NCBI GenBank assembly: GCA_944548615.1
Contig: OX155963.1
Coordinates: forward strand, 23,059,711 to 23,123,710
Length of the DNA: 64,000 nt
Source of the DNA: Micropterix aruncella
Taxonomy: Eukaryota; Arthropoda; Insecta; Lepidoptera; Micropterigidae
Reading direction: 5' to 3'
Shown here one piece after another: positions 21,767-33,230 of this stretch. Below the pieces are notes generated by a model. That model saw nothing but the letters and a program-made list of their open reading frames with translations. It was not told the origin of the DNA and did no database searches. The position numbers were made by a program, and so were the translations under genes. How positions within the stretch are numbered: position 1 is the first letter of the stretch; each line of letters begins with the position of its first letter.

Positions 21767-21868
21767 CTCAGGAGGTCACTCGTGAGTCACTCACAAGTAC
21801 TGACTGACCACGCACGACGCTGTTTAACTTCGGTAATCTGACGGGAAGCAGTGTTTCAACGCGGCGAC
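21767..21868 (-). pseudogene. 5S rRNA relic (second tandem copy)
   Basis: Same sequence as the relic 434 bp upstream, with one visible difference (GGTAATC for GGTGATC). It arose with the tandem duplication and not as an independent 5S insertion. Confidence 0.6.
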
Positions 21869-22172
21869 TTAATATCCTTAGCAGTTATGAACGTCTGATT
21901 AATGTCACTAAGAATCGACGAACAACCGAGTGGTGATTGGTTTTCCTCTGTCCCCATGTTTGCCTTGAAAATTTGATAATTCAGTCACAATAAAAGATAT
22001 ATCAAATTATCTCTTCTCGGCATTTAGCTTCTGTAATGCTTCGCACATTATAGTTCGAAGCACGGGAAAAAAACAATGCGAAGAAGTTTAATTCCTATTC
22101 CTAGTTTTTGAAGCATCATAATCATTGCTTGTAATATGTACACTTTCTTCATCACCGACTTTTTTTTCTGCA

Positions 22173-22330
22173 TAAACGAAGTTCGAGGACGAGATTTAGT
22201 GCATTTAGTACCAATAAGAAACGTAATACAGTCTTAAATTTAAGACCATTTTTAGTATGTCCGTTTGAATCAGGAGTTCATATTGTAGCAGGAGTTAGTT
22301 TTGTTACTTACATTATTTCTCGGTATTGGC
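22173..22330 (+). repeat. Repeat family R fragment
   Basis: Starts CTGCATAAACGAAGTTC and runs through TTAAATTTAAGACC to AGGAGTTCATATTGTAGCAG, matching family R elsewhere. No gene. Confidence 0.6.
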
Positions 22331-22982
22331 GAGTTTTTGACGTGACAACGTCTTATAATTCGATGGAGCCGGCCGCACGCACGAAAAAACATGACTCATG
22401 GGGCGTTACCTCGCTCGAGGCGTTCCATGAGAGCGCGGAACGAGCGACAAAGAGGCACAATCGGTCTCCGCGTTCGGCAGCGTTCGACATCTGTCTCTCT
22501 CCTACTTGAGTGACCGATGCGTCCGCCTGGACAGCTGCTATACAATAATACATTTACATGTTTTCGTCAAGTATGAAATGCAGTGAAAAGTGAATGTGGT
22601 GTCAATTGTTTATAGCAACGATAATTGCGGCGATAAAGGTATAGAAGATAATTCTTTCGATATTAAATATATGTTCAGTGATATATTGCCGAATATTCGT
22701 GCTTTCATCATTAAAATAAATAGCATCGGTCCGCTAGTGCAGCGATTGTAGGATATGCTATAATTGACAAAACTATAACAATGAGGTAACAAAAAAAATG
22801 ACATAAGTAATTGTATGCGTACAAATAAATGTAACTTGATCAATTCAATTATGATTTCCATTTACCTCCTTCTCTATATCCATACAAAATATCTATCAAA
22901 CAAATAAAATTAAAATTTTCTTTTGAAAAATGCAACCATTCCATCAGTATTTTCTTATAACGTTGTCACGTTCAACTATCGT
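22331..22982. mobile_element. Nonautonomous TIR element (ACGTGACAACGT ends)
   Basis: Left end TTTGACGTGACAACGTCTTA and right end ATAACGTTGTCACGTTCAA form inverted terminal repeats around a 650-bp body. The first 230 bp are GC-rich (CGGCCGCACGCACGAAAAAAC). Partial copies lie at 36432-36530 (left end) and 42677-42870 (right end). No transposase. The superfamily is not assigned. Confidence 0.5.
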
Positions 22983-24330
22983 CAGTAAACCGACTTTACA
23001 GACAACCGATTTTTTTTCCAGTTTTATTACATTGCATAATAATATTACGGAATCCCTTTTTCCGATGAAACGCTCGCTCTTGTATGCCAACGTCCATACC
23101 ACGTTGAATACACCGGTTCCGTCCGATCGGGCGCGGTCAGTACTTGGATGGGTGACCGCCTGGGAACACCGCGTGATGTTTATTTTGGGTATAATGATCG
23201 GTTATATTCAGCAATTTTGATATTCTACTGTTACCCCTGCGCCACTTTAAGGATTTTCTTGTTTTTCCTCTCTGTACTGTCATTTGATATTTTTTGTCAC
23301 ATTGATAAGAGCGAATCGGTCTCTGTGAATGACTATGAAAATCCTTTGGTTTAGATAGGAGGTCGCTCGGTAAAAGCCCGGTTCATTGATTTATACAGTG
23401 TATTTGTATATAATCAATGGCCTGCATACAACGCGCAAGCTAAAACCGCTTGCCGTGAGATAAAAAACAGTTTTATTCAAATGATTCTGGTAAAAAATAT
23501 ATACGGATGATGTCCACGATGACATAAGGCGCGCCATATAGAAACTTTTTTGCCATATTATATTCCATGCAGCGAGAAAATCTTGGTGGAAAAATCGGTA
23601 AAAATGCTCAAAAAGGCCTTTTTAAGTGAGTGATTTAAAATGAAAGATGTTTTCGACACGACAAAAAAAGGTACCTAGTGAGCGTTGACCAGGCGTTAGA
23701 GAAACCAAAAACCGAAGGTATTTTCAGTAGTTGCGACTAGATGGCAATAATGAGGACATCCCATTAGCGTTGATTATACAATGATAATCAATGCCAATAG
23801 TTAGAAAGCGAGCGATAATTAATATAGAATTTTGGACAAAGAAGAATGGCAATTGATTCGTCTAATGTTTAGGGATTAAAAATGATACCGGAACTTTCAG
23901 TCAAAGGCTTTGGAAATTAATGAGAGAGGCCAAACTTCTGCGTCTTTGAGAAAAATCGTAAATTTTTATATATAGCTCATTTCAAGCGAGCCTAATTCTG
24001 TTATCAGATCTTTGGGAACGAATGGCCTATCTGCTCCAGTTGTTTGCTCCTAGAGAGGTCATCAGGTCAGAAAGCGTATTTTGTAACGCGTCACTTCTTT
24101 TATTCCGTAAGCAACTTCGCCAGCAAGCAGCTGTCTGTTCTCGTGGTCGGATCGCTGCTTGGTTTATGGGCGGCACCTTAGTTATAGATGGTTATAGCAT
24201 TGATTTTATAGTATAAAATCGAGACTACTCGAAGTTAGTTGATACGCATTGATCAGGCGCTCATATCAACTGGCAAACGTTTGTTAAATTCTAAACATTG
24301 TTTTGCATAAAAAAGAAACAAATTACATAC
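22983..24330 (+). repeat. Second 5S-bearing repeat, copy 1
   Basis: Shares with 29600-31080 the 5S gene and a long 3' region with landmarks GTATAATGATCGGTTA, ATATACGGATGATGTCCA, GGTAAAAATGCTCAAAA, GATGGCAATAATGAGGAC and GTATTTTGTAACGCGTCAC. Apart from the 5S copy nothing in it looks genic. Confidence 0.65.
23086..23181 (+). pseudogene. 5S rRNA copy with internal deletion
   Basis: Starts GCCAACGTCCATACCACGTT and ends CACCGCGTGATGTT. About 23 nt are missing between CCGTCCGATC and GGGCGCGGTC, exactly the ACCGAAGTTAAGCAGCGTC region that holds the A-box part of the internal Pol III promoter. Transcription is therefore unlikely. Confidence 0.8.
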
Positions 24331-24469
24331 GTAACAAATTACATACAAGTAACAAAATTACGTCTGTCTCTTGACTGTTTGTTTATACTTTTTTATTTAA
24401 ATATATTATTACATACATTTTGAAAAATAAATAAAATTAAATATTTAAACTTTCTCTATTACTTAGTTC

Positions 24470-25297
24470 ATCTGAGTCTATACACGATTTTCCACTTTAA
24501 AACGGATTCGACACTTGAGTATTACTCGGCTGGGTACTACTCAAGTACCGACTATAGAACACTTAAAGTTTTTCTATTACTTTCAATCTTACCTTCTAGC
24601 TAGTCAACTGAGTCCTTGAATGATTTTCCACTAAAGAACGCATTCGATACCTGAGTATTACTTGGCTGAGTACTCAAGTACTGACTATAAGACACGGGCG
24701 AGTGTCGTAAATATCAGCCATTTCTGAGTAAGCGATGATCAGGCGCTCATATTAATTAAAGAGATTGAAACAAGCGGTGATGTCGATTTTATATTTTAGA
24801 AATTTTAGTGGGATGGGGCTAGGTTATGTATATCCAAGTTCATTTAATAGTTTCAAGGTATTTTTGTTTAGTAAATAACTTGGTGTAATTATAAAACTAA
24901 ATGAATGATCAATTACTTCCTCCGTTAGGTTTGATAATTCGTTAATTGATAATAATCCTTACAGACCGTTGAATTCCTTAGGTAAGAGTTGAATATATGT
25001 AGAACGAGTTCTGCAAGCTTACTAAAGAATGTTGACTATCGAAAATATCGACACCTAGCCCCATCCCACTAAAATTTCTAAAATATAAAACCCCTTGTTT
25101 TCAATCTCTTAAATAAATATGAGCGCCTGATCAGCGCTTACTCAGAAATGGCTGATATTTACGACACTCGCCCGTGTCCTATAGTCGTTACTTGAGTACT
25201 CAGCCAAGTAATACTCAGGTATCGAATGCGTTCTTTAGTGGAAAATCATTATTGGACTCAGTTGACTAGCTAGAAAGTAAGATTGAAAGTAATAGAA
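24470..25297. repeat. Large inverted repeat, arms about 250 bp
   Basis: Left arm 24572-24824 and right arm 25053-25297 are near-identical reverse complements (both contain GTCAACTGAGTCC, TCCACTAAAGAACGCATTCG, ACACGGGCGAGTGTCGTAAA and TTTTAGTGGGATGGGGCTAG), separated by 228 bp. A partial direct copy of the left arm lies at 24470-24560. A single, unpaired arm is at 31188-31440. A transcript would form a long hairpin. No coding capacity. Confidence 0.85.
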
Positions 25298-25375
25298 TGC
25301 AACTTTAAATACCTTTTTTTAAAAGCGCCTTTTAGGCCACAATATTTAGTATATTCTGAGTATTTTTGTCTTGTT

Positions 25376-25969
25376 AAGCTATTGCATAGCTTTTATCGCG
25401 GGCCTAGGCCAGCGCGGCGACCGAATGAAGAAATTTCTTAACGAAAATTAATGATTTTAAACTGATAATTACGTCTAAACGAGTACTGCTTACGATTCGA
25501 AAAAAATATATGTTAAACAAGAACATTTTCCTAATATTCTTAGCTTTGAATATTTTAGATTTTGTTTATATTACATAAAGTATTTAATTTGTGAAATTAG
25601 GTCTAACCGAACACAAAAACGACTACTACGCAAATACTATCTGGCGTATTATTTTGAAACCTGCACCATTTAAAGATAATTTAATTATCTATCTTTTTAT
25701 CTACGATTTTTTTCGAATAATCCGTTTTTTTTGCTTTATCGAATAAAAAATTCGTTCGCGGCGCTCTATCGGAAGACGTTTAAATTATTCCAAATCATTT
25801 GCTTTCGCAGCCGCAAATGATTCGGAATAATTTCAACGTTTTCCGATAGAGCGCAGTTATCTGATATCAGAAAAAATAAAATAAATAAATAATTATAATT
25901 GCATAAGTTGTTAAAAATGCTATGCAATAGCTTTACCGCGGCAGTCCCCGAGTGCCACATGTATTTTTT
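25376..25969 (+). mobile_element. Nonautonomous Helentron-like element, short form
   Basis: Inserted relative to the empty paralog at about 31795 (CTTGTCTTTTGATTCAT). The left end is AAGCTATTGCATAGCTTTTA; the right end is GCTATGCAATAGCTTTACCG followed by GCAGTCCCCGAGTGCC, giving subterminal inverted repeats. It lies between T residues, with no clear duplication. The first 340 bp match the end at 54090-54424, and the right end matches 47724-47800, where an endonuclease relic lies between. A 94-bp hairpin (25761-25854) sits at its centre. It has no ORF. Confidence 0.6.
25761..25854. repeat. Imperfect palindrome
   Basis: Arms of about 40 nt starting GCGCTCTATCGGAAGACGTT and ending AACGTTTTCCGATAGAGCGC, with a loop near TTTCGCAGCC. 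Probably a small foldback inserted in the Helentron-like element or part of it. Confidence 0.8.
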
Positions 25970-27303
25970 GATAAATATTTCCTTGTACCTGTGAGATTCC
26001 TTTGTTTGGTGATCCACTTTTTCGTTTATTTCCCTTCGCTAGTCTCCGTATCCATTTCATCCATTTTTATATACTCATTCCTATCTCGTTTTGTGAATTA
26101 TCTCATTTTTTCATGTCTGTCAGTCTTCCTACATTTCGTTTGCCTGCTGATTATCTCCATGCGGTGGTAGGCAGTATTTGCAGTGACTTTACAATAAGAA
26201 TGTAACCGCAGATATTTATCGGATAGGTCTCAATCTTTCTGTGCTGTAACGAGCGTTCTTGCTTTTTAATATTACCTAAACTATAGCTTTGAGTCGCGCC
26301 TAGCGGCGAGTATTCGAACCACCTCAAATCGCATCGATTCAAAAGCATCGATTAAAACATTCTTAATAGGGCCTGCTGTGTTCATTAAAATATATCGTCA
26401 AATAATCAAACCTTAAAGGTAATGTAAAAAATAGTTGTTTTATGGTGATAGTATAAGAAAGTCAGTATGCGGTAATACTTATAAGTATGTGTAAATTTGA
26501 ACCTTCGTTTATCAAATAAGCATAGTTGTTATTTCACTATTATTCTACCATTTTATTGTAACATTAGGCGTAACATTTCTGAAACACTTTTTAAAAAGAG
26601 TAAGGCCATTTTTCATGTTTTATGTTTTTAATATCCGTCTGTCTCCTCACTCACTCCTTGCATATTTTTGTCCATTAGCAATAGTTTCAGATTTTCTCTA
26701 TTTTGAAAACATCCGGTATGCATACGGTTTTTTGACTTTACAGAGGAATGACCATTTTACGCTCCAATCGTCGTGCGATAGTTTCTTGGTTTTTATTTGG
26801 CACCAGGAGTTAACCGACGACTCTGAATAGCTTGCTCCACGGTAAAGAGTTAATACGCGTCGATCAGGCGCTGATATCCACCGAGGAGAAACCACATTCC
26901 AACGCATGTTTAGCGAATCTTCAGTATCGGTTACATATTATATTTTTTGATAAACAAGAAGAGTTTAGACTACATGAGTGACATTATTGCATAAAGAAAT
27001 AAGGAAAAAAAAGTTTTTTTCATTGCCGAATGTGTATCGAATTGAATCAAGACGATAAAAGTCGTATGAAAAGTAATTTGTAATTATTCCACTACATATG
27101 ATTATTGATTAATCTAGCGGTCTGGTACCCGAAGCCAACATTAGGACAAGAAGATCTACACGTCCGTTAAACCTGGAGCAGGCCTATAACGATCGTTCTT
27201 TCATTTCAATATCTATCGAAAACAACGTTCGGAAATGTTTGTTTTGTAATAAAATATATTAATTTATGTCATATAATAAAATATTGTGCTAATATCTAAC
27301 CCA
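25970..27303. repeat. Dispersed repeat sequence without genes
   Basis: 25970-26240 is also present at 31800-32090 and, reversed, at about 46870-47170 (phrases CCTTTGTTTGGTGATCCAC, GGTCTCAATCTTTCTGTG). The GATCAGGCGCTGATATCC motif occurs at about 26859, and 27060-27180 matches a diverged mid-region of blocks A/B (GTAATTATTCCACTACAT). No frame worth calling. Confidence 0.5.
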
Positions 27304-27666
27304 GGGTGCAGCAGCCATGTCATCGTGGAACGTAGAACGGGCTATCATAACTGAATGCTATAACAGAATGTCGTGTTTGTGCTGTCGACCGTTGAGTAGT
27401 CCCCTCTTTGGAAGCCAACGATGGGTGCAGCAGCCTTGTCGGCTGTCGTTGTGAAACTTAAAACGGGCTATTATAATTGGATGCGTATACAAAAAATCGT
27501 GTCTCTGCTATTGACCGCTGAGTACTCCTCTCGTCGGGAGTCAACCCTGGGCGCAGCAGCCATGTCACGATGGAATTTAGAACGGGCTATCATAATTGAT
27601 TGCGTATACAAAATTGTGTGTCTGTGCTGTTGACCATGGAAGAGTAGCCTCGTCGGGAGCCGATCC
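27304..27666 (+). repeat. Minisatellite, three units of about 119-126 bp
   Basis: Units start at 27304, 27423 and 27549, each with GGGTGCAGCAGCC, ACGGGCTAT.ATAAT and a CTG.TGACC segment. They have diverged by point changes. A single copy of the third unit and its flank recurs at 43423-43680. Confidence 0.75.
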
Positions 27667-27879
27667 TGGTTGTAGAATCACGTCATGCTCACCATAAAAA
27701 TGCATTGTCATCAGAACTGAACCAACGTGTAAAATTTCAACTTCATAGGATAAGAGGAAATGGTTCTAATTCAGCTTGCAAGATTTGACCTAAACAAACA
27801 CATATGTACATACTAACATACTACATTGCAAGGTAAATAAAAAAGCTTGTAAAAAACGAAGAGGTTTATTTAATTGATT

Positions 27880-28165
27880 ATTTATTGATAGTTTTTTACG
27901 CATCATCATAATTACTTGTTTCATAACATGAACACGTCCTTCATTACCATAACCTTTTTTTTTTCAGAAATTTTGAATGCGTCTGTCTGCATAAACGAAG
28001 TCCGACCATCGATATATGATTCCCTACATCGATGAGTCCGACGACGAGATTATTTAATAAAGTACCAAGAAGAAACGGAATACGGGCTAAAATTAGAGAC
28101 CGTTTTTAGTTAGTTCCGTTTGTACCAAGAGTTCATATTGTAGCAGGAGTTAGTTTCGTGTGAGT
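27880..28165 (+). repeat. Repeat family R copy
   Basis: Contains CGCATCATCATAATTACTTG and AGTTCATATTGTAGCAGGAG, with a family-specific insert GATGAGTCCGACGACGAGAT. The same version is at 43780-44180, where it is interrupted by a palindrome, so this copy is its empty site. Confidence 0.65.
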
Positions 28166-28182
28166 CTCTCAGTGAGATTCCA

Positions 28183-28221
28183 GTATGTATGACTGAGCGC
28201 TGCGTGCTCAGTCATACATAC
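28183..28221. repeat. Short perfect hairpin
   Basis: GTATGTATGACTGAGC and its exact reverse complement around a 7-nt loop. It has no T-run and I see no reason to call it a terminator. Confidence 0.85.
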
Positions 28222-28390
28222 ATCGCGACAATTTTTGTTACTTTTGATCTTGAATAACTTACGACGCAGACACGTCATTTTATGACACTTTTGAGACAAC
28301 TTTTACAACGCCTAAAAGAAGGTGTATACGAGTTTCCAGCTTATTATCTGTCATTCCGAGGTGAAACCCTAATATGACTGGACTCTTTAC

Positions 28391-28437
28391 GGATAACTCG
28401 GGCGCGTAATTTTTGGTACGAGCGTAGTGCCATCCCC
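28391..28437 (+). pseudogene. U1: U1 snRNA 3' fragment
   Basis: Only the last part of U1 remains: GGATAACTCGGGCGCGTAAT with the Sm site intact, then a shortened terminal stem (GTACGAGCGTAGTGCCATCC), followed by the usual GATATTAATCTAATTT flank. The first two-thirds, including the 5' end, is missing. Non-functional. Confidence 0.75.
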
Positions 28438-28669
28438 GATATTAATCTAATTTTGGACACGTTTCATGATATCGTTTCTATGTTATTCCAATGTTATATA
28501 ATTCAATATAAATGAAACGATTTTTTATTGTTGAACTAGTTTCCAAATTAATCACAATGGCGCCCAGGAATTGAGTATTTTGTAATAAAGTTAGCGCGGT
28601 CGCTATTTTGTAATAAACTTAAAAGTATTCGTTAGCAATTACAGAAGAAATATTGTATAATAAATATTT

Positions 28670-29165
28670 TCTGAAGCATCGTCATAATTACTTGTATCAA
28701 TAAACATAATGTACACTTTCTTCATCGCCATATTTTGACTTTTTCAAAATTTTGGAATGCGAATTTTCTGCAGAAATGAATTCCCACGACAAACGAGATT
28801 TTTAGTTCATTTTAGTACCAAGAAGAAACGGAATAATACCTTCTACGGAAATTTAAGACCGTTCTTAGTACGTCCGTTTGAATCAGGAGTTCATATCGTA
28901 GCAGGAGCTAGTTTGTTTCGTGAGAAGCCTCCATAGCATTTATTTTTTATTCCTATGCACTGGGTTACGCCACTTTCAGCTTCAAATATATCAGGCGTTT
29001 ATGTTTCGACAAGAGTAAGGCGATATCAGAATCTTTTTATTACTCCTCTTTCTCGGGAAATAGCAATATGAAATGAAAAACTTGTTTAAAATATGTTTTT
29101 TTCTCTTTTGATCTGTGGGCAAGCAAGTTCTCGTAGGGAACTACTAACTTGTCTGAAAATTCTAA
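28670..29165 (+). repeat. Repeat family R copy
   Basis: Runs from TTTCTGAAGCATCGTCATAA through GGAGTTCATATCGTAGCAGG to a diverged TTATTACTCCTCTTTC end. No coding sequence. Confidence 0.6.
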
Positions 29166-29199
29166 CTTGTCTGGTACTCCACGATAAATGCTAAAACAG

Positions 29200-29640
29200 T
29201 ATGTATAAAAACAATTCAACTTGACGAAATCGCTGCTATCACATATATTCAGTCCTATACTTGTATGAACGCCTGATACAGAGAATGAACCTTGATTTTG
29301 TTTGTTGGTTGCAAATACATAGGTATTTCTTCCACGCCGCCGTCGTCGCGCAGGCGAGAGAGATGTCAACGGCGCATCTATCTTTATTAAGGACGTTCCA
29401 AGAACAATTTTAACCGTGAAGAATAATTTTACTAAGTATACAGGGTGGCATAGAGTTTGAGCTCTTTCTGACTAATATATCCTTTTGTTATTAATATTTG
29501 TTATAAATATGCTAACTTTTTTACTTCCTAAAGAAATACCCAAGTACATAAATAAACATTGCCGGCTAATAATTATTAAAATATTTTACGCATATTATTT
29601 ATCGGTGATACAGAGTTTTTCCAGTTTTATTAGATTACAA
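29200..29640. repeat. Repeat shared with 42.88-43.06 kb
   Basis: Phrases ACTTGACGAAATCG, GAACGCCTGATACAGAGAAT and GATTTTGTTTGTTGGTTGCA recur at 42885-42980 and in reverse near 56590. No gene. Confidence 0.5.
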
Positions 29641-29683
29641 ATATGCGGTATCTCTTTTCTCTCTGAAACGTTCACTTACGTAT

Positions 29684-29802
29684 GCCAACGTCCATACCAC
29701 GTTGAATACACCGGTTCTCGTCCGATCACCGAAGTTAAGCAGCGTCGGGCGCGGTCAGTACTTGGATGGGTGACCGCCTGGGAACACCGCGTGATGTTGG
29801 CT
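29684..29802 (+). rRNA. 5S rRNA: 5S ribosomal RNA, intact copy
   Basis: A 119-nt gene from GCCAACGTCCATACC to GTGATGTTGGC(T). All blocks are present: loop A junction, CGTCCGATCACCGAAGTTAA (A-box/intermediate element) and the C-box region GTCAGTACTTGGATGGGTGA CCGCCTGGGAA. These form the internal promoter bound by TFIIIA. It is followed immediately by a T6 run. All other 5S copies in the window are damaged, which makes this the only likely functional one. 5S RNA is a component of the large ribosomal subunit. Confidence 0.95.
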
Positions 29803-29807
29803 TTTTT
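29802..29807 (+). terminator. RNA polymerase III T-run after 5S
   Basis: Six T residues directly follow the 5S 3' end (GGCTTTTTTAG), the normal Pol III termination signal. Confidence 0.85.
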
Positions 29808-31187
29808 AGTTTTAATGTTATTAGTTTGAGTCATCTTTCTCCAGAATTACTTGGGTATAATGACCGGTTACATTCACTGTTACAAAATGAACAAAAAATT
29901 TAATATTGTATTGGATTTATAGCCACTTACTTGACAACAATTGAAAGCGTTATAACCCTTGCTATTAATGATTTTCTTGTTTTTCCTCTATCCTGTCCTT
30001 GGATAATTTTGCCACATTAATAAGAGCGAGTCAGGTATTTTAAATGACTAAGAAAATTTCTCTAGATCGCCCTGTAAAGGCCTGGTAAAGGCCCATAAAG
30101 GCTCGTTAGGAGCGAGCGAACACATCGCTTGTCGTGAGTGTATACCAGTATTTTTTCCAAACGCGTCTGGTAAAAATTATATACGGATGATGTCCATAAC
30201 TCCATAATGACTTAAGGTACTCCATATAGGAACTTTTGTGCCGTAATACACCTATTCCGTGCGAGAAATCCATTTTGGATAATCGGTAAAAATGCTCAAA
30301 ACGGCCTTCTGCGAGGATCGTCACAATCGCGTATTTAAATTGAAACAAAACTTTCGAAAGAAACACGACTCGGAACAGGAACATATTACGCGTTGATCAG
30401 GTTCATATCTTATAAAGGAGAGAAACCAAACAGTGATAGATAACAGACGCATAATATCTTGAGTAGTTGCGGCTAGATGGCAATAATGTGGACACAATAG
30501 TTAGGTTGCAAACGATAATTAATATTACAGTGGAATGTGCAATAGTATGTTTTTTGGACACAGAGGAATGACAAAGGATTATTCTAATTTATAGAAATTA
30601 ATAATGATACGACGTAAACTTTCAGTCAACGTTTGGTTCTCGAAAGTAATGAGTGAGGCCAAACTTGTGTGACATAGAGAAAATTCGCAAAGTTTATCTA
30701 AAGTTCACTTCAAGCGAGCGTAATCCTTAATTCTATTATAAGATCTTTGGGAATGAATGGCATCTGCTCCAGATTTTGCTGCTATCCAGCTCATCAGGTC
30801 AGAAAGCGTATTTTGTAACGCGTCACGTCATTTTATTTCGCAAGTGACCTGAATTGACGCCAACAAACAGCTGTATGTTCTCGTCGTGCGATCGTTGCTT
30901 GATTTATTTATGGACGGCCTCTTAGTTAATTTACTTTATTTATTTTTTAATTTAAATAGCTTTATTTAAATTATTAATACGACAACTCTGAATGACGGCA
31001 AGCAGTTAATGCGCATTCATTAGGCGGTCATATCCACTAATACATACCTGTGTTAACAAATTACAAACATGTTATCTGGTTAAACGATAGGTGTTACCTG
31101 ATTCTTGGCTCTGTAAACTTCTTTATTATACATAATAAATAAAATATATATAAATTAAAAAATAAACCTCAATAATTAAAGTTTTTC

Positions 31188-31440
31188 TATTACTTTCAAT
31201 CTTACTTTCTAGCTAGTCAACTGAGTCCATGAATGATTTTCCACTAAAGAACGCATTCGATACCTGATACTTCTCAAGTACCGACTATACGACACGGGCG
31301 AGTGTCGTAAAATTAAAATATCAGTCAACTCTGAGTCAGCGCTGATCAGGCGCTCATATTTATTAAAAAGATGCAGCAAACAAACAGTGATGTCGATTTT
31401 AATTATAGAAATTTTATTGAGATTTGGTTAGGTTGTATAT
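31188..31440 (+). repeat. Unpaired copy of the inverted-repeat arm
   Basis: Matches 24572-24824 (CAATCTTACTTTCTAGCTAG, TTCCACTAAAGAACGCATTC, GACACGGGCGAGTGTCGTAA) but without an inverted partner. The following sequence to about 31800 matches the spacer and right flank at 24830-25050 and 25330-25375. Confidence 0.7.
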
Positions 31441-31799
31441 TCAAGTTTATTTAATAGTTTAAATATGGCGTTTATAGATATAAACTATTACATAAGTTTT
31501 TTATTAAATATAATTTAATACACAGTTTAATTTAATAAGTAACTTGGTTTAATTATTTACTTCATTCATTTCCTTCCTTCGCTGTTGGTTGGGATTAATA
31601 CTCACAGATAATTGAATTATTACGAATGAGTTAAATTGAGGACGATTTCTTCTGTAAGCTTACTAAAGAATGTTTACTATCGAAAATATCGAAATACCGA
31701 TACATACATATTTTGAATGTAAAATTTAAATATATTTTGTTGAAGGACGCAATTTAGGCCATACTATTTAGTATATTCTGGGTATGTTTGGCTTGTCTT

Positions 31800-32330
31800 T
31801 TGATTCATATTTCCTTGTATCAGTGTGATTCCTTTGTTTGGTGATCCACTTGTCAATTCGTTCCTCTTACCTAGTTTCCGCATCCACTTCATCCATTGTA
31901 TATACTCCTACTTCGTATTGTCAAGTATCCCATGTCACGTTGAAGTTTTTTTTCCATGTCTGTTGGTCTTTCTAGATCTCGTTTACTTGATTATTTACAT
32001 GCGGGTGTACGCAGTATTTGTGGCGCCTCTACGTATGATGTGACCGCATTTATTTTTCGTGTAGGTCTCAATCTTTCTGTGATCGTCTTTCCTTCGAGAA
32101 GCTTGTAGTTTTTTATTTTTTTTCATTTTCAATATAAATTTGAAGTTAGAATTTGAATTTGTTTTGAGACAAATAGATAGAAAATCGCAACTGTCCTAAT
32201 TGAGATGATGACTTCTAATAAAGCGCCTAAAATGTAAAAAAATATCGAGAGACGACGTCGTTGTTCGCAAGTTCGATCGTTTTTTGTCGAGCAAGTTCGA
32301 TCGACCTTCAGCATGCAAATGGAGTGACTC
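31800..32330. repeat. Dispersed repeat, copy of 25.97-26.24 kb
   Basis: Shares GTGATTCCTTTGTTTGGTGA and GTAGGTCTCAATCTTTCTGT with 25985-26240. The last part (32130-32330) is unassigned. No gene. Confidence 0.5.
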
Positions 32331-32517
32331 CACCATTAGACGATGTCGGTATCATCACATACTCACCGTACAATTTTGTGTACTACATTCAAACATGCTG
32401 CCTTATTTGTATAATATAATCTCTTCTCTCCGCTTTCGTCCCATGGCCTTACATTGTACTCTCAGAAAAATATATTAACGGCTATACCTCCAGCATTTAT
32501 CAACTTTAATGTGCAGA

Positions 32518-32631
32518 TCGTTTGCAGTGCAGGCGGCCCGACTCTGGAACTCCGTGTCTTTGCCCCTGAGGCAACTTCAAAACCCGAACGGGTTTGAAAA
32601 ATATCTAAACAGACATTTACTCAACATATGA
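32518..32631 (+). pseudogene. C-terminal relic of a LINE reverse transcriptase
   Basis: A short frame reading SFAVQAARLWNSV, then LRQLQNPNGFEKYLNRHLLN and a stop fits the conserved tail of Jockey/CR1-type ORF2 proteins. The 150 bp before it look like the same gene in shifted frames. It is followed by a C-rich tract (about 32640-32662) and an AT-rich 3' region to about 32800. Strongly truncated and old. Confidence 0.6.
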
Positions 32632-32639
32632 ATACCGAC

Positions 32640-33230
32640 CTCCCCCTCCCCCCCCCCCCTCCGTCTCCATTCCTTGTCCTTATATCCCATTCCTCCCTTC
32701 GATATCGAGTTGACATATTACTTATTTTCCTTATTATGATGATTATGTAGGTTTATTATTTTATTAACTTCACTAAGTACTTTATAAAAAAATATTATGT
32801 TATAAATTAAATTACCGACATAAACCTTTAGTCACAATAATCCTGCGGTATGGTAAATAGATATTTCCACCATGTTGTACAGTGTGTGTAAGAAACTTTT
32901 TCAAATAGTGTTAGACAATTTTTGACGAAATGAAAAGCCGAAGTCAGCAGAATGCACCTCTTTTAATAAAGTCGGCTTTAGGCAGTATAGAATTTGAGTA
33001 GCTAGGAAAACGAGAGAATGGCCATACGCTGCGATAGCGTTAGTGAGTGTTCGTAATGCCATATAAAACGATAATAGCTTTGAAATGCTAAAAAATCCAA
33101 TCGCGAGAGTATATAATTGAATAATAGCATAAAATTGAATAATAGCTTATGCTTGTAGCCTTATCTCCAAAATGTATCATACAGTGTTATTATTTATTGC
33201 TGAGCACTAAACAAATGAGAACCCTAAGAG
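32640..33230. other. Unassigned, includes a poly-C tract
   Basis: CCCCCTCCCCCCCCCCCCTC at about 32642 is followed by AT-rich sequence. I see no gene or repeat match in the rest. Confidence 0.4.

Larger units (their letters stand above)
21325..22172. repeat. Tandem duplication of a 434-bp segment with a 5S relic
   Basis: Two adjacent copies, about 21325-21756 and 21757-22172, nearly identical. Each contains a degraded 5S copy, then CTTAGCAGTTATGAACGTCTG and GTTTTTGAAGCATCATAATC. The duplication is recent, since differences are few small indels. Confidence 0.75.
29600..31080 (+). repeat. Second 5S-bearing repeat, copy 2
   Basis: The counterpart of 22983-24330 with the intact 5S. Landmarks after the 5S match in order: GGTATAATGACCGGTTACAT, ATATACGGATGATGTCCATA, GGTAAAAATGCTCAAAACGG, TAGATGGCAATAATGTGGAC and GTCAGAAAGCGTATTTTGTA. 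Non-coding apart from 5S. Confidence 0.65.

Noticed and set aside
27304..27666. Possible CRISPR-like array
   Set aside because: Three diverged 119-126-bp units without unique spacers, in a eukaryotic context; a minisatellite is sufficient.
28183..28221. Possible microRNA precursor or terminator
   Set aside because: Only a 16-bp stem with a 7-nt loop, no T-run and no extended imperfect stem.
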